DNA from: Streptomyces sp. NBC_00190
GTDB taxonomy: Bacteria > Actinomycetota > Actinomycetes > Streptomycetales > Streptomycetaceae
Direction of reading: 5' to 3'
NCBI RefSeq assembly: GCF_036203305.1
Contig: NZ_CP108131.1
Span: forward strand, 8,184,001-8,248,000
Length of the DNA: 64,000 nucleotides
The position numbers and the translations under genes are program-made. Below the pieces are notes generated by a model. The model made no database searches. It was not told the DNA's origin and saw nothing but the letters and a program-made list of their open reading frames with translations. Below are positions 34,004 to 43,067 of the stretch, piece after piece. Numbering within the stretch: the stretch's first letter is position 1; every line of letters begins with the position of its first letter.

Positions 34004-34131
34004 AGGGACATTATCCGGCATGGACTCGGCCGGCGTCGGTCGAGGGTGGCCGCAGGCTGCCGGGCAGGTGGCCATGCCCGGCAGCCGAGGGGATCAGGTC
34101 CGGATCCGCGTGCTGAGCGGTGCCCTGCGGG

Positions 34132-35334
34132 TCAATGGAAGGCTGCCGTCACCGCGCGGTGGGAGCCGTTGAGATAGTGCTCGCCGATGGAGCGCAGGCG
34201 GTGCGCGACCGGGCGATGGGCTGTCAGGACCCGGGCGTTGCGCCAGAACCGGTCCAGGCCGGGGGCGTCGGCGAGTTCCAGCACCCGGGCGGTGATGTGC
34301 AGGGTGGCCTTCGACGTCACGGCCTCGGCGGTGGCGACCAGGGCGGCGACGCCCGCGGGTACCTCGGCATCGAGCTGCGCACCCGCGGCGAGGGCCTGCG
34401 CCATCACCTCCGTCGCCCGGTCGACCACGGCGGTGGCCGTCTGAGCGGCAGAGGCGAGTTCCCCGTACGTCAGGAAGAGGTCCGGGTCCTCGCCGGGCAG
34501 CCGGTGTGCGCGGCCGCCCCTGCTGAGGTCGCGCGCTTCGGTGAGAGCGCCCTCGGCGATGCCGAGGCCGACGTGGCACAGGGCGAGCCGGAGCGTCGGC
34601 TCCGCGAGCGCGGTGAAGGGCGCGGTCGACTCCTCGTCGTGCGGCCGGCGGCCCAGCACCTGCCCGGGCGTGACGGTGACCCGGTCCAGGACGACCTCGC
34701 CCGCGCCGGCGACCCGCTGCCCGAGGCGGTCGTGGGCGGGTTCGACGGTCACGCCCTGTGCGCCGGATGGGATCCGTACGACCAGGACGTCACCGGTCGC
34801 GGCGCAGACGGCGTCCACCACGATCTGGTCGGCCGCGGCCACCGCCGTGTCCACGGACCGGCGCCCGTTCAACAGGTAGCCGGTGACGCGCGGCCTCAGT
34901 GTGAGGTCCGGTCCCTCGGTGTCGCCGTTGGGCGCGGGAGTGCGGACCGCCCCGGTCCACAGCCACCGCTCGCGCACCGACTCCTCTTCGAGGGCGGTCG
35001 CGTGCTCGTGACTCGCGTAGAAGCGTCCGCTCCAAGCGTGTACGTAGTGGCGGGCGAGTACGTCGCCGACAGAGCTGTCCGCTGCGGCGATCTCCCGTAT
35101 GACGGCGCATCCGGTACGCCAGTCCGCCCCGCGGCCCGGCCCGGGCGGGGTGAGGGCCGCCGGCAGGCCGGCCTCGCGCAGCCGGGCCGCCTCGTCGGTC
35201 GGCGGCCTGCCCGCCTGATCGCGGACGATGGCGTCCGCGGCGAGGTCGTCCGCCACGTCACGGGCGGTACGCAGGAGCGCGCGGCGCCGCTCGTCGGCGG
35301 ACCGGAGGCCGGCGGGGCCGGGTGTCGTCCGCAT
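34132..35334 (-). CDS. SfnB/DszC-like flavin-dependent monooxygenase (acyl-CoA dehydrogenase fold)
   Basis: About 400 aa from ATG 35334 (MRTTPGPAGLRSADERRR). It has the acyl-CoA dehydrogenase fold but no catalytic Glu of dehydrogenases that I can place. Landmarks are GCAVIREIAAADSSVGDVLARHYVHAW, a central beta-domain GYLLNGRRSVDTAVAAADQIVVDAV, and LALCHVGLGIAEGALTEARDL. This is the pattern of SfnB/DszC/DmoA-associated monooxygenases used to strip sulfur from organosulfur compounds with FMNH2. It is preceded by a 25-codon ORF and an Rrf2-box candidate, supporting sulfur control. Confidence 0.82.
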   Translation of the reverse strand: MRTTPGPAGLRSADERRRALLRTARDVADDLAADAIVRDQAGRPPTDEAARLREAGLPAALTPPGPGRGADWRTGCAVIREIAAADSSVGDVLARHYVHAWSGRFYASHEHATALEEESVRERWLWTGAVRTPAPNGDTEGPDLTLRPRVTGYLLNGRRSVDTAVAAADQIVVDAVCAATGDVLVVRIPSGAQGVTVEPAHDRLGQRVAGAGEVVLDRVTVTPGQVLGRRPHDEESTAPFTALAEPTLRLALCHVGLGIAEGALTEARDLSRGGRAHRLPGEDPDLFLTYGELASAAQTATAVVDRATEVMAQALAAGAQLDAEVPAGVAALVATAEAVTSKATLHITARVLELADAPGLDRFWRNARVLTAHRPVAHRLRSIGEHYLNGSHRAVTAAFH

Positions 35335-35339
35335 GGGCG

Positions 35340-35417
35340 TCACCGGCAGGCCCCGGTGCCGCTGTGTGGCGCGGGGGCTGGGCGGACAGCGGTGCCATGG
35401 GGGATGGCGGTGGTCAT
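35340..35417 (-). CDS. possible short upstream ORF before the SfnB-like gene
   Basis: 25 codons from ATG 35417 with TCCGGAG 8 nt upstream. It ends ...HSGTGACR with a Cys codon two before the stop, 6 bp before the downstream ATG. It lacks the R-x-H-x-D-L core of the other leaders. It could be a divergent cysteine-responsive uORF coupled to the next gene, or chance. Confidence 0.35.
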   Translation of the reverse strand: MTTAIPHGTAVRPAPAPHSGTGACR

Positions 35418-35472
35418 GTCGGCTACTCCGGAACGTTGTTGGGTGGCGTCGGCCGGCTGCCGGATCCCCACC

Positions 35473-35495
35473 TTTCCCATCGGATTGATAGGGAT
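35473..35495 (-). promoter_or_regulatory. candidate Rrf2-family operator, copy B
   Basis: Minus-strand core CCTATCAATCCGATGGGAAA, upstream of the SfnB-like gene. It is the best dyad of the three (TATC ... GATG). A block about 50 bp further upstream (35529-35575) is also conserved with the region above copy A. Confidence 0.65.
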
Positions 35496-35731
35496 ACTCG
35501 CCCTGGAGCGGCCTTCCCGGCAAGGCGTGACCGAATGGTGGACACTTCGATCTCGGGATGAAGGACGGCGCAGGTCAGCGGCCGGCTTGCGGGCTGGGTC
35601 GTCGCCGGATCCTCCGTCAGGGAGTGTGTGAACCCATGGAGTTCGCCCGATGGGATACCTGCCGGTGAGCCTTCGCCCAGGCGGAGATCCGCTGCGGCGA
35701 CAGGGGTAGCCAGGCCCCCTTCGCCCACACA

Positions 35732-35754
35732 TTTCCTATGCAATCAGTAGGGAA
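35732..35754 (+). promoter_or_regulatory. candidate Rrf2-family operator, copy C
   Basis: Plus-strand core CCTATGCAATCAGTAGGGAA with TTCCTA and TAGGGAA arms, located 40 bp before the third leader peptide. The orientation relative to transcription is the same as in copies A and B. Confidence 0.6.
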
Positions 35755-35793
35755 GTATTGACGCGTGCCCGCCACGCACTTCACGATGTGGTC

Positions 35794-35877
35794 ATGTCCC
35801 CGTCGCAGCCGTTGCTCGTACGCCGCAGGCACGTTGACTTCCGTCTCGTCGCCAGCGCCATCTGCCGACCCGTTTAG
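35794..35877 (+). CDS. cysteine-type regulatory leader peptide upstream of winged-helix regulator
   Basis: 27 codons from ATG 35794 (GTG 35788 possible), ending TAG at 35875-35877. Its C-terminal part RRRHVDFRLVASAICRPV matches the same leader family as the two on the minus strand. The next gene starts at 36102, leaving a 224-bp leader region that could fold into alternative structures. It indicates that this regulator is itself cysteine- or sulfur-controlled. Confidence 0.82.
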   Translation: MSPSQPLLVRRRHVDFRLVASAICRPV

Positions 35878-36101
35878 GGCTGCTTTCGACAGGGCATTTG
35901 CTCGAAGCGCGCCGGTGTTCCGGCTGCCGCTTCTCGCTGTGCTCCGCGCCTTTCGTGACCCCGGCCCTTTGGGTCGTACGGATCCGCCCGGCGTGCGACG
36001 CGACGGCTCTCCCGGTCGACTCCGTCGCGGAGACCCCACGCCCTGTCGTGCCCGAACACCCGGCATCCGTACCTCGATCCGCGCAGCCGAAGGGGCTCAT
36101 C

Positions 36102-36650
36102 GTGACCACCGCAATTCCCGCACCCGCCGTCCGCCGTTACCCGGCCCCGCGCCTCCAGCTGGTCGGCGACCGTCCGCCCGCCGTCTTCGCCGACGGTACC
36201 TATGGCGGCCGTGTCGGATACCTCGTGTTCCTGCCGGCGGACGTCGACCCGGTGGCGCTGATGAAAGCGCACGGTATACGCCCGGAGATCCGCTCCCTGG
36301 AGCCCGGGACGCTTCCGGTTCCCGAGCCGGAACCGGCCCCGTACCCCGACCCCGTCGAGCACGACGCCATCCGGGTCGACCGCGCACGTCGGCTGGTCGA
36401 GGTCGACGGACGCGAACTGGAGCTCACCTACCTGGAGTTCGACCTCCTGGCCCACCTCGTGTCCCATCCGTACACGGTCCACACGCGTGATGCCCTCATC
36501 TCGGGCATCTGGGGTTACGGGCACATCGGTGACGGCCGTACGGTCGATGTCCACATAGCCCGGCTGCGCCGCAAGCTCGGCCCCGCCTACCGGGACCGCA
36601 TCTCCACCGTGCGCCGCGTCGGCTACAAGTACGCCCCCGACCACCAGTAG
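36102..36650 (+). CDS. winged-helix (OmpR/PhoB-type) transcriptional regulator without receiver domain
   Basis: 182 aa from GTG 36102, with GAAGGGG upstream. The N-terminal ~80 residues are not a receiver domain (FADGTYGGRVGYLVFLPADVD, then a Pro/Glu-rich linker). The C-terminal ~95 residues are a classic OmpR-type winged helix: IRVDRARRLVEVDGRELELTYLEFDLLAHLV, then DGRTVDVHIARLRRKLG and RRVGYKYAPD. Without a phospho-acceptor domain it may be controlled by abundance, consistent with the cysteine-type leader in front of it. It probably activates genes of the surrounding sulfur island. Confidence 0.88.
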   Translation: MTTAIPAPAVRRYPAPRLQLVGDRPPAVFADGTYGGRVGYLVFLPADVDPVALMKAHGIRPEIRSLEPGTLPVPEPEPAPYPDPVEHDAIRVDRARRLVEVDGRELELTYLEFDLLAHLVSHPYTVHTRDALISGIWGYGHIGDGRTVDVHIARLRRKLGPAYRDRISTVRRVGYKYAPDHQ

Positions 36651-36697
36651 CCCCACGCCGGTCAGGCGGAACTTCTGTCGCCACCGCCGCCGGTTTC

Positions 36698-37267
36698 TCA
36701 GGCGCTCGCGATGACCAGCAGAGTTCGGGCGGCGGCGGGGCCCGCCAGGCGGCAGCGGTGCGGGACTTCGCCCCGGTGGTGGGCGCTCTGTCCGGCGCGC
36801 AGGGTCAGCGGTTCCTCGCCCTCGACTTCGAGGATGATCTCGCCCTCCAGTACGTAGAGGAAGTCCTCGCCGGGGTGCTCGAACCAGCCGCGCTCGCCCT
36901 GGCCGGGCTCGAAGTGGTGCTCGTAGGCCTCCATCAGCGCGCTGCGCCCGCCGGGGATGAGGACCTGGGCGATCTGCCCGGCCGCCTCGCTGACGCGGAT
37001 CACCTGCGGGTCGCTCTCGTGGCTGACCGCACCCCGTCGGGCGGGCGGTCGCAGGAAGGTTCCCGGGGTGACGTCCAGCGCCTCCGCGATCCGGTAGATC
37101 GAGCTGAGGCTGGGCGTGGCGAGGCCGCGTTCGAGCTGGCTGAGGAACGGCTGGGAGAGGCCCGAGCGGGTGGCGAGGACGGCCATGGAGACGCCGCGCT
37201 GTTTGCGGCAGCTCCGGATCACCCGTCCGACCTCGATCGCCTCGGGCGTGGGTTCAGGTCGAGACAC
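36698..37267 (-). CDS. XRE-cupin transcriptional regulator
   Basis: 189 aa from ATG 37267. The N-terminal helix-turn-helix reads GRVIRSCRKQRGVSMAVLATRSGLSQPFLSQLERG (residues 13-47). The C-terminal cupin spans about residues 100-185 (HHFEPGQGERGWFEHPGEDFLYVLEGEIILEVEG, LTLRAGQSAHHRGEVPHRCR) with several His that could hold a metal or ligand. It is divergent from the second sulfonate-type transporter operon, with a perfect GGTCAAT palindrome between them that it probably binds. Confidence 0.9.
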   Translation of the reverse strand: MSRPEPTPEAIEVGRVIRSCRKQRGVSMAVLATRSGLSQPFLSQLERGLATPSLSSIYRIAEALDVTPGTFLRPPARRGAVSHESDPQVIRVSEAAGQIAQVLIPGGRSALMEAYEHHFEPGQGERGWFEHPGEDFLYVLEGEIILEVEGEEPLTLRAGQSAHHRGEVPHRCRLAGPAAARTLLVIASA

Positions 37268-37351
37268 GCAGGTGAACGTACCTCATCACCGATCAAGCAC
37301 CGGGGGTCCCGACGAGGTTTCGTACTGCCGCAACACTCCCGTCATAAGCGT

Positions 37352-37366
37352 GGTCAATTATTGACC
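37352..37366. promoter_or_regulatory. perfect palindromic operator in the XRE-cupin/ABC intergenic region
   Basis: GGTCAAT-T-ATTGACC is a perfect 15-bp dyad, followed by a further ATTGAC half-site (37373-37378). It lies 41 bp before the permease start and 85 bp from the regulator start. It is the likely binding site of the divergent XRE-cupin regulator. Confidence 0.65.
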
Positions 37367-37406
37367 TCACTTATTGACGACGAGGAACCGAACGAGGAGC
37401 CGCCCC

Positions 37407-38186
37407 GTGCACGCCACCCCCTCACCGCCCGGCCGGAGCCTCAGCCGGCTCGGGCCGGCCCTGGGCGCGGCAGGTGCCCTGCTCGCGCTGTGGTCCCTGC
37501 TCGCCTGGTCCGGTGCGGTGGCCCCGGGGCTGCTGCCCACCCCCGGCGAGACCGCGGCCGCGCTCGCGGACAGCGCCCGCAGCGGCATCCTGGCCGCTGA
37601 TCTCGGCGCCAGCCTGGCCCGCGCCGGGCAGGGTTTCGTGCTCGGTGCCCTCGTGGGCAGCGCGCTGGGCTTCGCCACCGGCCATCTGCCGAGGCTGTCC
37701 GCCGCCGTCACCCCGCTCGTCTCCTTCCTGCGCCCGATCCCGGCCATCGCGCTGGTGCCGCTCGCGACCGCCTGGTTCGGCATCGGGGAGACCGCCAAGC
37801 GCCTGCTCATCGCGTACGCCGTGCTGCTCGCCGTCTGGCTGTACGTACACGACGGGGTCTCCCGGGTGCCGGCGTCCCATCTGAGGGCGGCTCGGTCGCT
37901 GGGCGCGCCGCTGCACCGGCGGTTCACCGAGGTGCTGCTGCCCGCCGCCGCGCCCGCACTGCTCGCCGCGTTGCGGTACGGGGCCTCGGTGGCGCTGCTC
38001 GCCCTGGTGGCGGCGGAACTGGGCGGCGCGGACAGCGGGTTGGCGTACCGGCTCCAGGTGGACGGCCAGTTCCTGCGCGTGGACCGGATGTTCGCCGGGC
38101 TGTTCGTGCTCGGGCTGCTCGGCGTGGCCGTCGACCTCGTACTGGCCGCGGTCGGCCGCCGGTTCGTGCACTGGAGCGCCTCATGA
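37407..38186 (+). CDS. second sulfonate-type ABC transporter permease
   Basis: About 259 aa from GTG 37407, chosen for AACGAGGAG 7 nt upstream; a TTG at 37374 is in frame. Membrane helices start at [20 protein letters not shown], and the permease loop is [30 protein letters not shown]. It is related to SsuC/TauC. In this operon the permease comes first, then ATPase (ATGA overlap) and lipoprotein, unlike the 30-33 kb operon, so the two systems are not a recent tandem copy. Confidence 0.88.
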   Translation: MHATPSPPGRSLSRLGPALGAAGALLALWSLLAWSGAVAPGLLPTPGETAAALADSARSGILAADLGASLARAGQGFVLGALVGSALGFATGHLPRLSAAVTPLVSFLRPIPAIALVPLATAWFGIGETAKRLLIAYAVLLAVWLYVHDGVSRVPASHLRAARSLGAPLHRRFTEVLLPAAAPALLAALRYGASVALLALVAAELGGADSGLAYRLQVDGQFLRVDRMFAGLFVLGLLGVAVDLVLAAVGRRFVHWSAS

Positions 38187-38899
38187 GCCTGGGAGTACGA
38201 CTGGAGGGGCTATCGGTCCACTACGGGGCCGCCCCGGTGCTGGAGCGCACCGATCTGGAGCTCCCGGCGGGCTCGTTCACGGCGCTGCTGGGGCCCAGCG
38301 GGTGCGGCAAGTCCACGGTTCTCAATCTGGTGGCCGGGTTCGTGCGGCCCGCCGAAGGGCGGGTGACGGTGGGTTCCGCCCCCGTGCGCGGGCCGGGCCC
38401 GGAGCGGGGCGTGGTCTTCCAGCACTACGCGCTGTTCCCCTGGCGCACCGCCCGCGGCAACGTCGAATTCGCCCTCAAGCGGCTCGGCCTGCCGCGTCCG
38501 GAGCGCCGCCGGCGCGCCCTCGCGGCACTGGCCGAGGTAGGGCTGGCGGACGGCGCCGAGAAGTACCCGGCGCAGCTGTCCGGCGGCATGCAGCAGCGTG
38601 TGGCACTGGCCCGTGCCCTGGCCGCCGAGCCCGAAGTGCTGCTGATGGACGAGCCGTTCGGAGCGCTGGACGCACTGACCCGGACCCGGATGCAGACCCT
38701 GCTGCGGGAGCTGTGGCAGCGCCGCGGAACCACCGTCCTGTTCGTCACGCACGACATCGACGAGGCACTGGCCCTCGCCGAACGGGTCGTCGTCCTCGGC
38801 GGAACCCCTGGGCGGGTGCTGGCCGACCACACCGTGCCCGCCGGGCCGCCCGACCTGGACCTGCGCTCACTGATCGCCCGTCATCTCGGCTCCGACTGA
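38183..38899 (+). CDS. second sulfonate-type ABC transporter ATP-binding protein
   Basis: 238 aa from ATG 38183, overlapping the permease stop by 4 bp. Walker A is [12 protein letters not shown]-loop [13 protein letters not shown], signature [15 protein letters not shown], Walker [12 protein letters not shown], and switch His in [17 protein letters not shown]. It is an SsuB/TauB/NrtD-type ATPase that energises the permease at 37407. Confidence 0.92.
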   Translation: MSLGVRLEGLSVHYGAAPVLERTDLELPAGSFTALLGPSGCGKSTVLNLVAGFVRPAEGRVTVGSAPVRGPGPERGVVFQHYALFPWRTARGNVEFALKRLGLPRPERRRRALAALAEVGLADGAEKYPAQLSGGMQQRVALARALAAEPEVLLMDEPFGALDALTRTRMQTLLRELWQRRGTTVLFVTHDIDEALALAERVVVLGGTPGRVLADHTVPAGPPDLDLRSLIARHLGSD

Positions 38900-38953
38900 A
38901 GTTCCCTCGGCTCCCTCCCCTGCTCCCACCTCCGTCCCCGGAAGGACTTCCCC

Positions 38954-39940
38954 ATGCTCAGACCCCGTGCAGTGGCCGCACTGTTGACGGCGGCCGTGCT
39001 CACCTCGGCCTGCGCCGGCGGCTCCGGCCCCGCGGCCGGCGGCCGCTCCGCCGTCTCCCTCGCCGGGAGCGACCACCTCGGCGGGGCGCCCGTCTACGTC
39101 GCCCAGGAGCACGGGCTGTGGTCCGCCGAGGGCATCGACGCCACCGTGACCGCCCAGCCCAGCGGGCGGGACGCCCTGAACGCCGTGCTCGGCGGTCAGG
39201 CGCAGCTCGGCGTCGTGGGTGATCTGCCCGCGGTGACGGCCGCGCTGAGTGGGCGCGAGCTGCGGATCGTCGCCGACCTGTCCCGGTTCTCCGACTGGCG
39301 CCTGCTGACCCGGACCGACCGGCAGATCACCGGGTTCGCCGCGCTGAAGGGCCGCACGGTCGGAGTCCCGCAGGGTACGAACGTCGAGTACGCCCTGTCA
39401 CGGATGCTCGCCTCCGCGCAGCTGACGGCCGCTGACGTGACCGTGGTCAACCTCGCCCCGAACCAGGTCACTTTGGCGCTGGCCCGAGTCGACATCGACG
39501 CCGGGGTCACCTTCCCCAGCTTCTACGACGCCGCCCGCACCACCCTCGGTGACCGCTACGCCGAGCTCCCCTTCACCGGCTACACGGCCCGGACCCTGCT
39601 CGTCGCGGGTCCGGCGGCGACCGAGGGGACCACCACGGCCGTGCTTCGGGCGCTGCTGAAGGCCCAGGGCGAGATCGCCGCCGACCCGGCCGCCGCGCGA
39701 AAGGCCGTACTCGCCCAGTCCAAGGGCGCGCTCCAGGCCGGCTATGTGGACGCCTTCCAGCCCCGCTACGGCTACGGCGCGACCCTCTCGCCCGAGCTGC
39801 TGGCCCAGTTGGAGCAGGAGGCCGGCTGGGCGAAGGCCGCCCAGAGCCTGCCGGGCTCCGCCGACCGCGCCGCGCTGCTGAAGCATCTGCACCCCGCGCC
39901 CCTGACGGCCGTCGACCCGGCCGCCGTCACCGTCCGCTGA
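38954..39940 (+). CDS. second sulfonate-type substrate-binding lipoprotein
   Basis: 328 aa from ATG 38954 with CCGGAAGGA upstream. The signal peptide ends in the lipobox LTSACA. The SsuA/NMT1-type fold is shown by LGGAPVYVAQEHGLWSAEGIDATVTAQPSGRDALNAVLGGQAQLGVVG-like segments and RTVGVPQGTNVEYALSRML. The C-terminus is longer than minimal members. It delivers an unknown sulfonate, sulfate ester or similar anion. An arylsulfotransferase-like gene follows after 26 bp and may act on the imported compound. Confidence 0.9.
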   Translation: MLRPRAVAALLTAAVLTSACAGGSGPAAGGRSAVSLAGSDHLGGAPVYVAQEHGLWSAEGIDATVTAQPSGRDALNAVLGGQAQLGVVGDLPAVTAALSGRELRIVADLSRFSDWRLLTRTDRQITGFAALKGRTVGVPQGTNVEYALSRMLASAQLTAADVTVVNLAPNQVTLALARVDIDAGVTFPSFYDAARTTLGDRYAELPFTGYTARTLLVAGPAATEGTTTAVLRALLKAQGEIAADPAAARKAVLAQSKGALQAGYVDAFQPRYGYGATLSPELLAQLEQEAGWAKAAQSLPGSADRAALLKHLHPAPLTAVDPAAVTVR

Positions 39941-39966
39941 ACCCGCCCCCGAGACAGGAGATCCCC

Positions 39967-41076
39967 ATGACCGTCGACCAGAACACCCTGCGCCGCCGCG
40001 GCGTCGGCCTGAACGCCCATGACCCCGCCCGCAGTTACGGCGGCTACACCCTCTACACGCCCATCACCAGCACCGGCGAGATCCACCTCGTCGACATCGA
40101 GGGCCGGCCCGTCCACACCTGGAACTCCCCGCACCCGCCCGGCCGCCAGGCGCAGCTCCTCCCGGGCGGCAACCTCTTCTACGCGGCCAAGGACACCAGC
40201 AGCCCCACCCTCTTCCCCATCTGGGACGTCTACCACGGCGGCATCTTCCAGGAACTGGCCCCCGACTCCACGGTCCTGCGCGAGGTCCGCCACCCCTTCC
40301 ACCACCACGACGCCTCGATCCTGCGCAACGGCAACCTCATCGTCACCGTCGTCGAACCCCTGGACCCGGCCGACGCGGCCCGCATCCGGGGCGGCATCCC
40401 CGGCTCCGAAGCCGCGGGCGGGGTGATCTACGGGGACGTGGTGTACGAGCTGACCTGGGGCGGGGAAGAGGTGTGGCGCTGGGCCGCCATCGAGCACCTC
40501 GACCCCGAGGAGTTCCCGCTGGACACGCACTTCGCCCGTGAGCACTGGCCCATGGCCAACACCGTCAACGAACGCGCCGACGGCTCGATCGTCCTGGGCT
40601 TCCGCAGCGCGTCCTCCACCGTGGCCGTCGACCGCGCCGACGGGTCCGTGCTGTGGCACATCGGCCCCGACGTCCTGGCGCAGCAGCACCACCCGCACGA
40701 GCTGGCGGGCGGCAACATCCTGGTCTTCGACAACGGCACCTACCGCGACACCACGTCCGTTCCGTACTCGCGGGTGCTGGAGCTCGACCCGCGGACGGGC
40801 AAGGAGGTGTGGTCGTACGAGGACAACCCGCCGCAGAACTTCTACAGCCCGTACATGTCCAGCGCGCAGCGCCTGCCGAACGGGAACACCTTCATCGCGG
40901 AGGGCTCCTTCGGCCGGCTCTTCGAGGTGACGCCCGCCGGTGACGTGGTGTGGGAGTTCGTGGTCCCGCAGTTCCGGTCCTTCGGCGAGGGCGTGGGCCT
41001 GGAGTCCTCGGCCGGCGCCCAGAACTCCGTCTTCCGCGCCTACCGGTACTCCGCCGACCAGTTCCCCTGGCTGTGA
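39967..41076 (+). CDS. arylsulfotransferase (ASST)-like beta-propeller protein
   Basis: 369 aa from ATG 39967 with AGACAGGAGA upstream. No signal peptide, so cytoplasmic. The repeated strands (GGYTLYTPITSTGEIHLVDIEGRPVHTW, GSIVLGFRSASSTVAVDRADG, QQHHPHELAGGNILVFDNG, SSAQRLPNGNTFIAEGSFGRLFEVTPAGDVVWEF) match the bacterial ASST propeller. Conserved His residues occur in FHHHDASILRNGN and QQHHPHEL. It would transfer or release sulfate from aryl or alkyl sulfate esters. It is cotranscribed with the second sulfonate-type transporter. Confidence 0.82.
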   Translation: MTVDQNTLRRRGVGLNAHDPARSYGGYTLYTPITSTGEIHLVDIEGRPVHTWNSPHPPGRQAQLLPGGNLFYAAKDTSSPTLFPIWDVYHGGIFQELAPDSTVLREVRHPFHHHDASILRNGNLIVTVVEPLDPADAARIRGGIPGSEAAGGVIYGDVVYELTWGGEEVWRWAAIEHLDPEEFPLDTHFAREHWPMANTVNERADGSIVLGFRSASSTVAVDRADGSVLWHIGPDVLAQQHHPHELAGGNILVFDNGTYRDTTSVPYSRVLELDPRTGKEVWSYEDNPPQNFYSPYMSSAQRLPNGNTFIAEGSFGRLFEVTPAGDVVWEFVVPQFRSFGEGVGLESSAGAQNSVFRAYRYSADQFPWL

Positions 41077-41165
41077 ACGACAGTCCGGTTCATTTCACCG
41101 GAAGGCGTTGTGTGTACGGCGGATGAAATTGCCGCACGCTTCCGCCAATACCGATATCAGGACCG

Positions 41166-41195
41166 TTGACAGCCCTTCTCCAGGCTGCCTAACTT
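41166..41195 (+). promoter_or_regulatory. housekeeping-type promoter for the amino-acid-type ABC operon
   Basis: TTGACA (41166-41171), 18-bp spacer, TAACTT (41190-41195). The predicted start near 41202 gives an ~85-nt untranslated leader, containing a TTCGAT-TT-ATCGAA dyad close to the start codon. Confidence 0.65.
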
Positions 41196-41286
41196 ACGCC
41201 GCAGATAACGACATCAGCGGCCTCTTCTGTCCGGCATGACGGCTGCTTTTCGATTCTTCGATTTATCGAATGCTGCTGGAGTGCCC

Positions 41287-42236
41287 TTGACTGAATCTCT
41301 CGTCCTCACCGCGCCCCCGGGACCGCCGGCGCCGGCCGAGCGGGTCCTCCCGCTCCGCCGGCCCGGGCGGTGGGTCGCCACCGCCCTCGTGCTGGTGCTG
41401 GTCTCCCAGGCCGCCCACGGGCTGCTGACCAATCCCTTCTACCAATGGGACCGGTTCGGGTACTGGTCCGTCCGGCCGGTCATCCTGGAGGGCCTGTTCA
41501 TCACCCTCCAGGTGGCCGCGTACAGCGCGGTCCTGGGCCTCGCGGGCGGCATCCTGCTCGCCCTCGGCAGGCTCTCCACGAACCCCGTACTGCGGTCGGT
41601 GAGCTGGACGTACATCTGGCTGCTGCGCTCGGTGCCGCTGATCGTGGTCCTGCTCTTCCTCTACAACCTGAGCGCCCTCTACCCCACCCTGAGCATCGGG
41701 GTGCCCTTCGGGCCCGCCTTCTTCACCTTCGACGAGTCGCGGCTGGCCACCGACATCGTCGTGGCGGTCGTGGGACTGAGTCTGAGCGAAGCGGCGTACG
41801 CGGCCGAGGTGGTACGGGCCGGTGTGCTCTCCGTCGACCAGGGCCAGCACGAGGCGGCGGCCGCGCTGGGACTGCCCAGGCGGTACCAGTTCGCCCGGAT
41901 CGTCTTCCCCCAGGCGCTGCGCTCCATCGTCCCCGCCTACGTCAACCAGCTGATCGGGCTGGTCAAGGCCACCTCGCTGGTCTTCTACGTATCGCTGCTC
42001 GACCTGTTCGGCACGGTGCAGAGCCTCGGCAGCACCTACTCCGGCGACGTCGTGCCGCTACTGCTGGTGGCCACCTCCTGGTACGTGGTGCTCACCAGCG
42101 TCCTCTCGGTCGTCCAGTTCTACGTCGAGCGGTACTACGCGCGCGGCGCGCTGCGCACCGTCCCGCCCACCCCCCTGCAGCGGGCCCGGACGGGCCTGCG
42201 CGATCTCCGGGACCGCTTCCGGAAGGAGACGGCGCG

Positions 42237-42240
<4 letters not shown>
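41287..42240 (+). CDS. polar amino acid-type ABC transporter permease
   Basis: About 317 aa from TTG 41287, chosen because CTGGAG lies 5 nt upstream and the preceding bases are AT-rich and unlike coding DNA; ATG 41236 is the in-frame alternative. HisM/GlnP-type features: VILEGLFITLQVAAYSAVLGLAGG, LLRSVPLIVVLLFLYNL, and the EAA loop EAAAALGLPRRYQFARIVFPQALRSIVPAYVNQL. It is an importer channel, probably for cystine- or sulfur-amino-acid-like solutes given the surroundings. It has ATGA overlap with the ATPase. Confidence 0.87.
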
Positions 42241-43013
<773 letters not shown>

Positions 43014-43067
43014 CTCCGCCGCGCCCCACCCCGCCCCACCAACCCTTCCGAACCGAAAAGGAACACC

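Noticed and set aside
41117..41239. Short ORF ending ...GLFCPA before the amino-acid-type importer, considered as a fourth cysteine leader
   Set aside because: It begins upstream of the predicted transcription start (about 41202) and lacks the leader core.
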